The position numbers and the translations under genes are program-made. A stretch of DNA of 64,000 nucleotides, from positions 9,873,501-9,937,500 of the forward strand of contig CM060196.1 in assembly GCA_030549335.1 (NCBI GenBank). Direction: 5' to 3'. The notes below the pieces were generated by a model. It was not told the DNA's origin and did not search any database. It saw only the letters and a program-made list of their open reading frames with translations. Origin of the DNA: Pontederia crassipes. Lineage: Eukaryota; Streptophyta; Magnoliopsida; Commelinales; Pontederiaceae. Position 1 is the first letter of the stretch, and each line of letters opens with the position of its first letter. Positions 1-26,268 of the stretch are shown one piece after another.

Positions 1-1551
1 AAGTATGTGCCGTTTGATAGTGCAATAGGCCTGTAATCATCAATGGTCGCTGCTCCAGCCTTCTTAGGGATGAGAAACATGTAGAACTTATTGAGACGCT
101 CAAAACCAGCATTTCCAGCAGCAAAATCCTGAATGGCCCCAATGATGTCCGCCTTCACAATTTCCCAAAAGGACTGATAAAAGAGAATGGGGAAATCAAC
201 CGAGCCCGGCGCGCCTTCCGCATTCAGGTCACGGACTCGCCAAATCTCATCCTCAGAGAACTCAGCCGTCAACGTCTCCTGTTGGCCGACATCAATAGCG
301 GGGATCTCAACTCCTGCCCACTCCCAGCAGCCCCCGCCACGTCTTCTGGTGAAATCCTTAAAATGACCAGCAATGGCCCTCCCAATCGCCTGCTGCCCAG
401 ATATCTCCACACCCTGGATGGTGATTTTGTATTGAGCCTCCTCCCACTTGCCCATAAATGAAAGAAACGAGTGTTGACGTCCCCCTCCTTTAACCAAGTT
501 TGTCGCGAACGCTGCAGCCAGGCAACCTCCTTCTTATCTTCTTCTTCCACAATGTTAAGTTGCTCCCTTCTCTGGGTCACCTCCTCTGGTGACAAGCCAT
601 GCTGCTCCTCTCTTTCATCAATCTCACGAATCTTCTGCAGTGCCATTATACGTCGCTGCTCCCCGTCCTCACGAAATTTCCTCCGAAAATCACGAAGAAA
701 GGATCTCAACAGGTCAAGGCGGCCAGCCAAAGTTGCAGTGGCAGACCCGAAGACAGGGAATCTCTGCCAGCGCTCCTCAACCTCCTGCTTGAAACCAGGC
801 TCCAGTAGCCAAGCCCGTTCAAATTTGAAGTATGTACTGCTCGGCCGAGTCTTCGAGGAGCACCACAGAATTGGCGTGTGATCCGAGAAAGGGCGGTCCA
901 AAGACCGCACCACTGCCAAGTGAAACTTCTCCGCCATCTCAACAGAAGCAAGAAACCTGTCCAACCGCGAAAGTACACCAGTCGCACCTCTCCATGTATA
1001 GTTGCATCCGGGGATCGGGTAGTCAGCCAGCCCATGCTGCCCAACAAAATTCCTGAAATCCACCGAGCTAGTATCCCTGTTGGGGCCATCTCCCGATCGC
1101 TCCTCGTCGCTGAGGGTGGCGTTAAAATCTCCTCCAAGAAGCCAGGTGACATTCAGAAAATCATTTCTCAATTACTCAGCTCCTCCTAGAGTAGTCGCTG
1201 ACCATCCATGTTTTGTGGGCCGTACACACAAGACACCAAGAAGAGGAACCCATCGCTTCTCCTCCTCAGAAGTATAGAAAGCGAGTGAAGTCGCATCCTG
1301 ACGTCAACAGACTCCAGGGAATTCTCACGCCATCCCACCAGGCAGCCCCCAGACCTGCCAGCAGAATTAAGAGCCGCATACTGTGGCAACCATGAGCTGC
1401 CAATCTGCTCCCAAATATGTGGTTCACACGTAGAAAGTTTGGACTCCTGCAACATAGCCACATCCACATTCCATCGCCGAACATATCTGCCAAGTGTCCT
1501 GCGGCGTTCAGCATCCCCCAGGCCATGGACGTTCCAAGATAAAATGTTCAT
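1..1551 (-). pseudogene. LINE ORF2 (APE endonuclease + start of reverse transcriptase), broken and edge-truncated
   Basis: ORF2 starts at the ATG at 1551 with the endonuclease motif MNILSWNVHGLG. Further motifs are LQESK, VYGP, GGDFNA (near 1130) and SDHTPI (near 880), all typical of the exonuclease-endonuclease-phosphatase fold that nicks target DNA. Near the window edge the reverse-transcriptase entry motifs are readable (LFYQSFWE, FLIPKK, DYRPIALSNG). The frame changes near 1180 and again near 340, and stops interrupt it, so the copy is inactive. The rest of the RT lies outside the window. Confidence 0.85.
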
Positions 1552-1769
1552 TGTGTTGTTGTCTTGTTCCCCCCGGACATGACGAAGCAGCGCAATCCCG
1601 TTTGCGTCTAACACCACAAGCCTGAGCGACCAAAGCCACCTCTTGGGGGTCCCACACCTCGTCACATACATCAGCCCCATCGGTTATGCCATTAGTCCCA
1701 CTATTAATGCTTTGCACCATCACACTGTCCAGACGCACGGCCACAGTGTGTGTGTGGCCCGGCCCATGT

Positions 1770-3019
1770 TCAAGATGCCTGTTGGCATTCCCCACCACCT
1801 GTGTGGTTGCCAGCAAAATGCTCCATTATTCTCTCATCTCTGTCTCTTGCCAAAGCGCATGTATCAGACGTCGAGGTTGACCGACTCTCCAGGTGGGGTG
1901 TCCTTGGGAACAAGCGGGAAACCACCACATGCGTGGCATCGTGTCCCGACGATTCAGTTCCCCAGGGCAGTTGGGCGGCATCCGCGCCAGGAGTAGCAGT
2001 GGGTTGCAAATCTGAAGCGCCGCCATCAAAGGCCTCCAGCGTGGGCGTGTCAGATTGCACCAGCTGTGGCTGACATGTGGCCACTGCCCTAGAGCGCCAC
2101 ACCTTCTGTGCCGCCAGGTGTCGCGGCGGCGGCGACGGCGGCGGCCGCGGCGCCTCACCGGAGGGGACCTCCGCCCAGGTGCACCCCCAACGGCAATCCC
2201 CCGCCACCTGGATGGAGATAGTATAGAGCCAGTCGTCGGCCCTCAGTCTTACCGCAGAAGGAAACTGCCCCTGCTCCTGCAGCTCAACACGTACTCGGAC
2301 CTCAGCGACGCTAGCGGAACCGACGGCCGGCACCATCACCTCACGCAGCGTCGCGAAAGGGCTAACAATTGCAGCCAGCACCTCGGTATACCGGAGATGC
2401 AGAGGGATGTCGAAAAGGATGATCGACCTTACATTTTCCGTCACAGACCTCCGTCCCCCCAAAGCGTCGGACCACGAGGACCATCTGATTTCAGCCCCAT
2501 TATCCATCTTCGTCGGCTTCTCCAGTAAGCTTCTTCTCTGCTCCAGCAGGTCAATCCACACCAGCGCATTCCGGTGAGAAAGCCATGATGGGGAGAGACC
2601 TAGAGGGGCCTGGATGTGGCCCTCAATGGCCCGTTGGATGTTCTCAATGGGAATCCCCGGCGACGACACTGTCCCGACGATACACTTCGACATCGACTCC
2701 CGCAGGCCGGAGGCATCTGGGCCCCAAGGTGCAGCAACAGTGCAAGGGACTGGCTCGTCCCCTCCATCGCCGGCCAGAAGGGGAGCACCCATACCCTAGC
2801 ATCTCGAGCCGCAGAAGGGCAAGTCACACGCCGATGTCCATTTCCGTCACACCTAAGGCAGCGCATAGGTTCTCTGCAGTCATGCTGGAAATGGCCGCTG
2901 CCTCGGCAACGATAACAAATTATTTCCTTAGGCGCGGGTGGGAGATTCGCCCGCCCCGACCAACCCCGAGCTCGTCGATACCAACCATCCGTCCCCGCCA
3001 GAAACCGAGCACGAGCCAT
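1770..3019 (-). pseudogene. LINE ORF1 (gag-like, CCHC zinc knuckle), frameshifted
   Basis: A likely start is the ATG at 3019. Downstream are two tandem knuckles of the form C-x2-C-x4-H-x4-C (first CYRC...GHFQHDC, second CLRC...GHRRVTC), followed after a frameshift near 2790 by a long open stretch to 1770. That stretch contains a segment like the RNA-binding DUF4283-type domain of plant LINE ORF1 proteins (around RSIILFDIPLHLRY) and then a proline-rich tail. ORF1 proteins of this class bind LINE RNA and form the transposition particle. The frameshift means no intact product. Assignment rests on the knuckles and on the position upstream of the endonuclease. Confidence 0.75.
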
Positions 3020-3271
3020 GTTAACAAGCCGCCGAAAAACCGCTGAAAACCAGAGAGCGCAGGCCAGAAGGGTGAAGAGATCGTCTTGGGTGGCGCCGCC
3101 AGCGGGGGCCGCCGGCAACGGGAGTGGCACCACCAGAGGGGGTCTCCGGCGATGGCAGTGGCACCACCGGGGTGGAGTCCCCGGCAATGACTAACCTCTC
3201 ACGTCATGTCACTCCACACTGTTCAAGCAGTCCGAATTATCCATTTTGTGAGGAGAGAACAGTATTCATCC

Positions 3272-3818
3272 TAGGGCTGATCCGGGTCGGGACCGGGTCT
3301 TTTGGGTGTTAAACCCGCCGGGTATCGGGTCAGGACCGGGTCTGCAGTGCAGATACCTCGACCCGGACCCGACCCGATATTACTTACTATATAAACCCCT
3401 CTACTCTCTCCTCTCATTTCAATCTATCTCTTTCTCTCTCCCATCTCTCTCTCTCTCACGACGGCGGCGGCACCAGCGACTCCGACGACCGTGACTCCGG
3501 CGGCCCTCCCCCTCTCCTGACTCCCTCTCTCTCTCTCTACTCCGGCCATCTGGTGCCGGATCGGCTCGCCGGCAAGCCGATCCGCCGCCTGGCGACTGGA
3601 TCGGCTCGCCGGGTGGCCGCACCGGATCGTGGCCGCCAATCGCGCGCAATCATTCATTTCTCGACGCCGGCGATTCCCGGTCGCATTCCCGGATTGCCGG
3701 GACCAACCCAGATCCGGCCGGGTCCGGGTCCGGTACCGGGTCGAAATTTTTTTGACCCGGCATAATTCGGGTCGGGACCGGGTCCGCTCAGACCCGGTCC
3801 CGGGTTTGCTCAGCCCTA
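3272..3818. mobile_element. hAT-type MITE / non-autonomous hAT element with perfect 8-bp TSD
   Basis: The element begins TAGGGCTGATCCGGGTCGG and ends with the inverted counterpart (CGGGTTTGCTCAGCCCTA). It is flanked by the perfect 8-bp direct repeat ATTCATCC at 3264-3271 and 3819-3826, the TSD length of hAT transposons. Both ends carry many subterminal GGGTCGG/GACCCGG motifs. The interior (about 3380-3640) is unlike a minimal MITE: a TATATAAA-like box near 3390, a long CT-rich leader, then a GC-rich coding-like stretch. It may be a deletion derivative that kept the promoter of an autonomous hAT, or a captured gene 5' end. A related element lies at 45979-46476. Confidence 0.8.
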
Positions 3819-3826
3819 ATTCATCC

Positions 3827-4273
3827 TACCAAGGTCATAACCCCAAGGCCACCTTCTGCAGTTGGCCGACACACGTCCTTCAGTGCTACCAGGTGTATTC
3901 CATGAGGGTTCAAATTACACATGTTGTGCTACCAGGTTTGACCATTTATTCCCATTCTATTACCATGTAAATCAAAACATGTGTAATTTAAAGAATCAAG
4001 TAATCCAAGTTCCTCATTTAAATAATTGTAAGCTAATCTTATTATCAAATTAAAACTACATATTAAGCCATAATTCAATAAACGTATAGATATTGTATGC
4101 CATTGTTTTAATTTTTAGTGACAAACTCTAATCTTAATCAAATATAAACTCCACAAATCTTTTTGAGAGGTGAACTCCACAATTATTGCAAAACTTAATT
4201 AAATGTTCAACATCATTACTTTGATATTATTTTTCTAACTTCAATTGAATATTAGAGTTTTATGTGGAATGTT
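3827..4273. other. AT-rich stretch between transposons, no gene seen
   Basis: About 450 bp of AT-rich DNA between the hAT element and the TRIM dimer. Frames are short and show no recognisable helicase exon on the minus strand. Confidence 0.5.
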
Positions 4274-4278
4274 ATAGT

Positions 4279-4679
4279 TGTAACATTCCTATCCAGCGTG
4301 TGATATTGTTCGCTTTGGGCTTTGGCCCGCACGATTTTATCAAAACGCGTCACACCTGATGAAGGATATGTTCCCATATTCTCTCATGACCTATGCACGT
4401 GTGATTAAACCAATGTATGCCACATGCACCCCTCCCCCCTTTAGGGGACTCAAGGTCCTCGTTAAGTGATCGCACCCCACCATGCACAAAAGCTCATGAG
4501 TAACTCTGATATCATCATGTAACATCCTTGCACTTGCGTAGGATATTGCCTACTTTGAGCATTGACCCGCACGATTTTACCAAATGTATTCTACCAAGCC
4601 AAGGCCATATTCCCATATATACTCATCATCTCTCTCGTGACTTGTGCATGTGGAATTAATCCAAGGCATGCCTCATGCA
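4279..4679 (-). mobile_element. TRIM copy 1 (left arm of dimer), minus orientation
   Basis: On the minus strand: 5' LTR 4518-4679 (starts TGCATGAGG, ends TGTTACA), a degenerate tRNA-iMet primer site directly after it (4504-4516; ATCAGAG core), a roughly 90-bp internal domain, a polypurine tract (4429-4446, AAAGGGGGGAGGGG) and 3' LTR 4279-4428. The internal domain is far too short to code. A short PPT-like remnant (GGAAGG) also precedes the inner LTR at 4680-4686, hinting that this LTR was once a 3' LTR of a longer concatemer. Confidence 0.8.
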
Positions 4680-4689
4680 TCCTTCCGAT

Positions 4690-5051
4690 TGGATTAGTCC
4701 CACATGCATGAACATGTCCTTCACCAGGTGTTTTTTGGTAAAATCGTGTGATTCAAGGCCCAAAGCGAACAATATCACGCACTAATCAGAAATGTTACAT
4801 GTGTTATCAGAGTCATTCTGCGTGGACCTCTGCGCACGGTGAGTTGCGATCACTCAAATAGGACTTTAAATCCCTAAGGGGGGAAGGATGGATGAGGCAT
4901 GCCTGGTTTAGTCCCATATGCATCAAGTCACGATAGAGGTGTTGGGTATATATGGAAACATGGTCTTAACTTGGTAGGATGCGTTTTAGTAAAACCGTGC
5001 GGGCAAAGGCCCAACGCGAACAATGTATTAAGCAAGTGCAAGGATGTTACA
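4690..5051 (+). mobile_element. TRIM copy 2 (right arm of dimer), plus orientation
   Basis: On the plus strand: a 5'-truncated and internally deleted 5' LTR (about 4690-4799, contains AGTCCCACATG, ends TGTTACA), a primer-binding site at about 4803-4813 (TATCAGAG core), a polypurine tract (AAGGGGGGAAGGA, ending 4888) and a full 3' LTR 4889-5051. It belongs to the same family as copy 1 and the TRIM at 10652-11054. Confidence 0.8.
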
Positions 5052-5246
5052 ATAGTGCTTTGAGTTTGACTACCCAAGATAAAGAGTCATCCATTCCTAA
5101 CACGAAGGAAAATGTATAACTTATAAGCAGATGCAGGATTTTAGAACAGTTGAGAATAATCTTTTAAAAATTGTACAGCTCAAAAATTAATATTTAAGAA
5201 AAGAAGACTAGCAGCAAATGTAACTGTCTTTAAAAACCAATTTGCC

Positions 5247-5405
5247 TCACCAACAACAACAACAACAAAGCCTTATCCCACTAGGTGGGGTCGCGCGTTA
5301 CTTACGGGTAACGACATAGCATTAACACAATATATTCGTTGATCCATGTTCATAAGATTCGACAGGATTTTACACTGGCTGTCGGGGCCTAACACAACAC
5401 TCCTC
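5247..5405 (-). mobile_element. Au-like SINE, 5'-truncated
   Basis: Read on the minus strand the segment ends with CCTAGTGGGATAAGGCTTTG followed by a run of TTG units, the 3' end typical of Au SINEs of plants. A second copy on the plus strand at about 49680-49877 shares the core GAACATGGATCAACGAATAT and the same TTG-rich tail. No convincing tRNA-like A and B boxes are visible, so the 5' part is missing or decayed. Confidence 0.6.
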
Positions 5406-5775
5406 CTTTAATATGGTAATTTGCCTCACCATATTAAAATTAAAAAGTTTTTTTTTTTCAGTTTTGAAGTTCTTAGTTGGAGTTAAACTAATATATTTAA
5501 ACACCTTATAGCATATGACAAGATGGAAAGAAAAACAATACTACAGCAGGACATAAGAAAATTTGAGAAACTAACTACAACTTTGCTTGGCACTTTAATA
5601 AAGAGTATACTTTTAGGTAAAAGACAATATACTAATAAACATAGATTCATACATCATGCAGGTAACCAACTACAAGAGAAAGCCAAGCGATTGTGGATAC
5701 CCTAACAAGCGATAACAAGTTCAAACAGGAAAACCAAATATTTGAAGTACAGAAGTAGCAAAGTAAGATGCATAC

Positions 5776-20593
<14,818 letters not shown>

Positions 20594-23500
20594 AGCGCTC
20601 CTTCTCTCGCCGCTTCCTTGTGGAGGTTGAAGCGAAGTATGAGAAGAATAAGTTCGAACACCTTCCGAGCGCTAAAACCTTTGTTAACTTTCAGAATGGG
20701 CACCGGTCGAACAAAGAAAAGCTGCGAGGAGATCTTATTTTTTATATTTCATTATATCCTTGAGAAATGTGCTATTCGATATTTCCCCGTGTATAATTGA
20801 GGTATTAATATTTCAATAATCAGACTAAATTGTATTTGATTAAAATTTAAATAGTATAATAAATTTAATATCCGTAGTTACATTTTTTTAAAGTGTTTTG
20901 AAGATTTCAAAGTGGTTCTACATTTTCGAGAATTTGACTCTAAGGCAGGTGCTTTCTCGATGAACTAAGATTATTTTGAGTGAAAAAAAAACAATTGAAT
21001 AATATAATAGTTTAACTTTGTTTGATCACAGAAAGAAGGGTAAATATTACATTTGGCAAGAAAATAATAACAATTTTGATTGATAATATAATTTCTGCCG
21101 AGCCCATTTTAATAAGCATTGTACAGCAGATGCGAAATACATGTAATAATAAAATTATTAGTAAGTACATTAACCATATTAAATAATCAAATTACAAATA
21201 AATTTAATTTAACCTGCTAATTTAATATGAGAAAGCATGAGTGTTGTAATACCTACATAAATAAGATAAATTGGTATTTAGCTGTGAAATTAAGGATAAT
21301 TTATGTTAAAGACATTTGTATGATGTGTTGTGATGGTTGAGTTACAATGAGCAAATAATAATTTCATTTTGTGTCGCTAAGTAGGAATACTAAATTATTA
21401 ATATCTAATGAAGAGAAAGTCAAATTATATTAATTAATAATTAAACTAAACATCATAAAGGATGAGTCAATTCTCAATTCAATAAAGTATCAAGATACAT
21501 GAATTTGTATTTCTTGATTTATTGTTTACTCATAATTACACAGAACAATAGACTGCACATTGCTCAATCTAGCGATGAACATATGTTATATATATGCTTC
21601 AACGTATATTAAAATATCAATTATGAGTGAAATATTAAATCATGAAAGCAAGCTTAAACAAGTTTTTTTATCTAATTTTAAAAGATAAAATATTTGTCAA
21701 AAAAATTAAACTCAACATACATGATGAATGATACGACATGAAGATTAATTTAAAAGAGCGTCCTAGCAAAATAAAGAGACATACCTCATTATCTTTGCTG
21801 ACATCTGAATCAGAATCATTGCACAATACAAAATAATTAATTATTGCTCGGCTTTGCCCTTTGGATAATTTTCAGGTGATGTACTCTCTCTCTGCGTTGT
21901 ATCATGGGTTTCATAACTCCAGCACAAAAACTATTGCTTCATCTGTTTAGAGCTTTCTAGGATTCTTCAAGTCTTACAAAGATGATTTCTTAATCATTTT
22001 TAATCACAAATATGAAGAATGATAGGATTTTCGATTAAATTAGTAATTCTCTTTATACTAAAACCTAATCATATGCTATGTGGTGTTAGGATTGAAAAAG
22101 AAGAAAAGGAAAAACTAGAAAAAAGAGGACGGCGAAGAAAAAAAGAGTAGAACGGTAGAAGTATGTAAAGAAGATATATTCTTTCTTCTTTTTTAATTTG
22201 TATTATTATGATTGAATTAGAAGGCATCAACAGAATATCATATTCTCAAGATTTGATTGAAAGGGATTGCATATGCTAGGATTATTAATAATGTGTCTCT
22301 ATCTATTTAAGGAAAGTCTCTAAATTGATCTGATAATTTTGCATATTTAAATATTTTCTATAATCTTAGGATAAATTAAGATATCAATAAAATTATTTAA
22401 AATATAGAAGGACCCTATACCACGTGAGAAGGACCCATAATAGAAACAATTAAAATTAGGTGGAATCAGCTCTGGGTGCTACTTCCATTAGCACTTGTTC
22501 TTTTTTTCACTTTTTTTTTAATTTGACATTTTTTCTTTTTTTTTACAAACTTTTTTTTTCTTTTATTTCTTTTTTAACCTTTCTTATGCAAAATAATTTA
22601 TTAAGAAATCTTTTATTCATGAATATTTAATTCAAATAAATATATTATTTATATTGTCTAATTTATTTTATTAAAAAAATATATATGGTTAATTATTTAA
22701 TTTTTATTGTGGTGTCTAATTTTCCATCAATATATATGCATATTTTACCACTTGTTCTGTATTTTTTTATTGTATATTATTCTAAATTTTAAAAAATTTA
22801 TTTTTATTTACTATCTTTATTTTTAGTTTATTATCTTTTTTTAACTCTTATGTTATTTTGTTTCTATTTTTGAGTTTCCATTGTAATATTTACTTTATTA
22901 TTGTTACTTTTTTAGTTTCCATTTAGACCATTATTATTATTCTCACTACCACTTTCATCATTTTTTATAATTAGATACTATTCATATTTTTTTGTTTATA
23001 TTTTTGTTACTTTAGTCTTCCATTTATACTATAATTTTACATTCTGTTGACAGATAGAAATATTATTATAAATCATTTACAGATGGATAGCGATAATCAT
23101 CTGTCATAATAGCAAATTTAAGATCACATTATTCAAATAATCTTTATAGGGTGTCAATAAATATTTTATTCACAAGAACATTGAACTCTTAAAAATAATA
23201 TTAGCACTGTTGCCACTGAGTGTTTGGATGCAAGGTTAAGTAGGAATAAATTGGGTTTAATTGAGGTGGAGTGGGTTTAAAATTTTTAAATCTTGTTTGG
23301 ATAGAAATTTTAAATTTTTAAGTAAGGTTAGATTGATGTTTATTAGCTAATCATATGATTTAAAATTAAATCCATCAAATTGATGATTTTTGAGGCATTA
23401 AGAATTTTTATTTCCCATTACACCTTTTTCTTCTAGTTCAAATTCAAAATAAAGAAAAATCTTATTAAGAATAATAAGACATTTGCCTATTTTAATCTTT

Positions 23501-25659
23501 TCTAATTCATGTATCAAAATTTGTATCAAAACAAATAATGAACTAAGTTATTCCACTATTCTATTAAATCATATGTAAACATGATTTATATAAATTCTCA
23601 CCACACTTGATCTCACCGACTATCACTTCACCACCTTAATCCACCCCTTTTGATTTAAATTACTAAACATGCCCTTAACTTCACCCTTTTTATCTTTTGT
23701 TTTATTCATTCATTTATTTTTTCCCCAAATAATTGGAGGTATAGCTTTTGCATTCATTTGCAACCATATGATCTTACTAGTACCAAAGTCGAAAGATTAT
23801 CATGTATATCTACTCGACTAATATTATCAATAAGACATTAGGGTCGTTTGGCAACGAAAATTAGAATTTTACCAAATTCTCTTGAATAGTTTGATTGACA
23901 AATTAGTTTAGAGTGTGCTTGGATGGAGTGGAATTTGATGATGAGGAATAAAATAGTTGATGTGATAGGAAAAAATAAATGTGATGGGTTAATTTCGATG
24001 GATGATTGAATTTAAAATATAAATTATAAAAATGTAAAAAAATAAAATACATAATATATATTAAAAACTTATGTCAATAATATTATTAAAAAATATTAAT
24101 TAAATAAAAAAATCAAATTTATAATAATTTATATTTAATGAAATATTAAAATTTCATAATGAAATAATAATTAATAAATAATATTATATTAATACTTAAT
24201 ATTTATATTTTATATCTAATAAATAAATAAACTTATATAAAAAATGTTGAAAATAATCGAAATGTCACTTCCCAAAAAAAGTAAATAAAAAGCGACAGTT
24301 CCACCAAAATCGGCAGCTTGGAACTGTGGGGGGTCGTTTGCTCGGAACCGAGGAATCGTTTAGCGGTACCTAGTGGGCGCTCCACCTGGTTCTAGTTGCC
24401 AAACGAGAGTCGTTTGAAAAGTGGAATCGGGCGGAACCAACCCCCCTACCTAGTTCCTCAAACGACCTCTTGTGACTTGATTTTCGAGGCAGAACTAAAG
24501 TCACGTGACTTTGGTTTCGTCTGACTGGTTGCCAACAATGTGACCTTTTTTTTATTTTGCAAACTTTTTTCTTTTAGTTTTTACTTTTTTTACCTATCTT
24601 ATATATAATAATTTATTTATTATATGTAAAATAATAATAATAATAAAGATTTATTGTAATATTATTTATTACTTATTGTTCCATTAAAAAATTCAATATT
24701 TCATTAATTAATAATAAATAAAAAGTTATTTTTATATTTAAATAATTTATTTTTCAACAAAATGTTGACATAATTTTTTTAATATACATTTATTTTTAAA
24801 ATTTTTAAACAAATTTATAATATATATTTATTATACATATTTTTAATTCAAATATCTACTAAAACTAACTCATCATATTTATTTTTTCATATCACATAAT
24901 CTATCTTATTTCTCGTATTAAATTTCATTCCAACTAATATATCAATTGAATGATTCATAAAAAACTGGATGAAACTCCAATTCGACGTCCATTTATATAC
25001 CTTTGTACGGTGCTTAAAAGTAGGAAGTGTTTGACCAACTATTCGATGGGAATGGACTTAAAGTGGATCTTCTTATTTAGGTGGGGCCCAAACTGGTACT
25101 ACAAAAATTCTTATTAGTGAGGATTTCAATTTTTCATATTCGATCAAAGCTGGTAATCCAATCAATTTATTTTTTATAAAATTGAGCCAATTTCATTTTA
25201 ATATAAAGATTAATATTACCTAAAATTTAAAATTTATTAACATGATACTTTATAGGACATTAATTTGAATGTTGGGGAAACCTTATATTCTAGCATTCAA
25301 GTATTAAAAGGGAAAAAAATAAGTTGGGTAATCAAATCAATGAGAAGTTAAAGCAAATTTTATAATTCTTTTGTTATGAACTCAATCCAACCAATATCCC
25401 TATGAAGAAAAAGATATTTTCTTATATCCTCGGAAAATAGAGGGAAAACGTCCTAACTTGAAAATTATCTGATATGTCCCGCCTAATTTGTTAAATAATT
25501 TATTTTGTTGTTCCTAAGAAACGATATTAAATCCTCCTACAACATTTGTCTAATTTTCAATAAACTCTCCTTAAAAATTGATAAAATTATCAACAAAGCC
25601 ATTGTGAGAAGTTAGGCTGATTTTTAGGCTAAAAATTAGGATGATATAACATTTTTAGG

Positions 25660-25698
<39 letters not shown>

Positions 25699-26268
25699 TC
25701 GAAGTGCTATAAATTAATCGAATGGTAATCAATTTGAATATGTATGCATCCGATTATTTCGAATATTGTAACGATAAGCGCAAAAAATAATACTGAATAT
25801 GGAGAAGCCGTGAGTGCATTGAGGGAAGAAAATGTAAGCATAGCAGCAATTTCAATTAGTTTTGAGCATGGCTGGAATGTCTCACGAACCCGGTGACCCG
25901 AATAATGAATAATTTATACTATCTCAAACTATACTTTGGTGACATGAGATATTATTTATAACTTATAAGTACTGAATTCAAATCGAACCAGGGTGATAAG
26001 TACCCAAAGATTCATATTGAACTTCGATGGAACTTCTCGCGAGCCAGTGACACGTTGATCTAGTTTCCATCGAAATCTAAAAGCATAATTATCTTTTCAC
26101 CCGAGCAAATTAATGATTACATAAAATTATATTATTTTCAGTGGCATATAAAATACTATATTTCTTAAATATAAAACACATATTTGTTATTGCTTAAATA
26201 TTATATTATTTATAAACTTGGATTTTTCAAGAATTGATATCATTTTTTAAAAATTTAATATATATAGA
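20594..26268. other. AT-rich intergenic DNA upstream of the helicase
   Basis: No supported gene. The helicase promoter should lie just above 20593; no clear TATA box stands out. A (TA)n tract lies at 25661-25695. From about 23838 (AGGGTCGTTTGGCAACG) to 24470 (CTCAAACGACCTC) the DNA is bounded by inverted GGTCGTTTG-type ends and may be a large AT-rich MITE; a related sequence is the target of the MULE at 38.7/46.5 kb. Confidence 0.45.
23838..24470. mobile_element. Possible MITE-like repeat with GGTCGTTTGG termini
   Basis: The ends GGTCGTTTGG and CTCAAACGACC are inverted relatives; internal copies of the same 8-mer occur near 24330 and 24410. The AT-rich core with GATGTGATAGGAAAAAATAA matches the flanks of the MULE (about 38740 and 46490), so it is repeated in this window. 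TSD not determined. Confidence 0.35.

Larger units (their letters stand above)
1..3240 (-). mobile_element. LINE (non-LTR retrotransposon), 5' half, runs off left edge
   Basis: The minus strand carries, in order, a GC-rich 5' leader with short imperfect repeats (about 3085-3190), an ORF1 with two CCHC zinc knuckles, an APE-type endonuclease and the first part of a reverse transcriptase that is cut by the window edge. This is the standard order of plant L1-type LINEs. At least three frameshifts (near 2790, 1180 and 340) break the reading frames, so this copy is dead. The leader resembles that of the second LINE at 9.8-13.0 kb, so both belong to one family. The element lies on the same strand as the helicase gene, whose missing 3' exons must lie further left, so it probably sits in a large helicase intron. 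The 5' boundary is approximate. Confidence 0.85.
4279..5051. mobile_element. Inverted dimer of two TRIM retrotransposons with one 5-bp TSD
   Basis: Two TRIMs lie head to head. The whole 773-bp block is flanked by the direct repeat ATAGT at 4274-4278 and 5052-5056. The outer ends are TGTAACATTCC on the left and GGATGTTACA on the right, so both outer ends are LTR 3' (U5) ends and the inner junction joins LTR 5' (U3) sides near 4680-4690. Neither half has a TSD of its own, while the pair does. This suggests the dimer integrated as one unit, with the 5-bp duplication typical of retroviral-type integrase. It encodes no protein and must have been moved in trans. Confidence 0.85.

Noticed and set aside
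4279-5051. Cassandra-type TRIM carrying 5S rRNA promoter sequence
   Set aside because: The LTRs have the AGTCCCACATG motif common to several TRIM groups, but I could not find a 5S-like stretch, so no family name was given.
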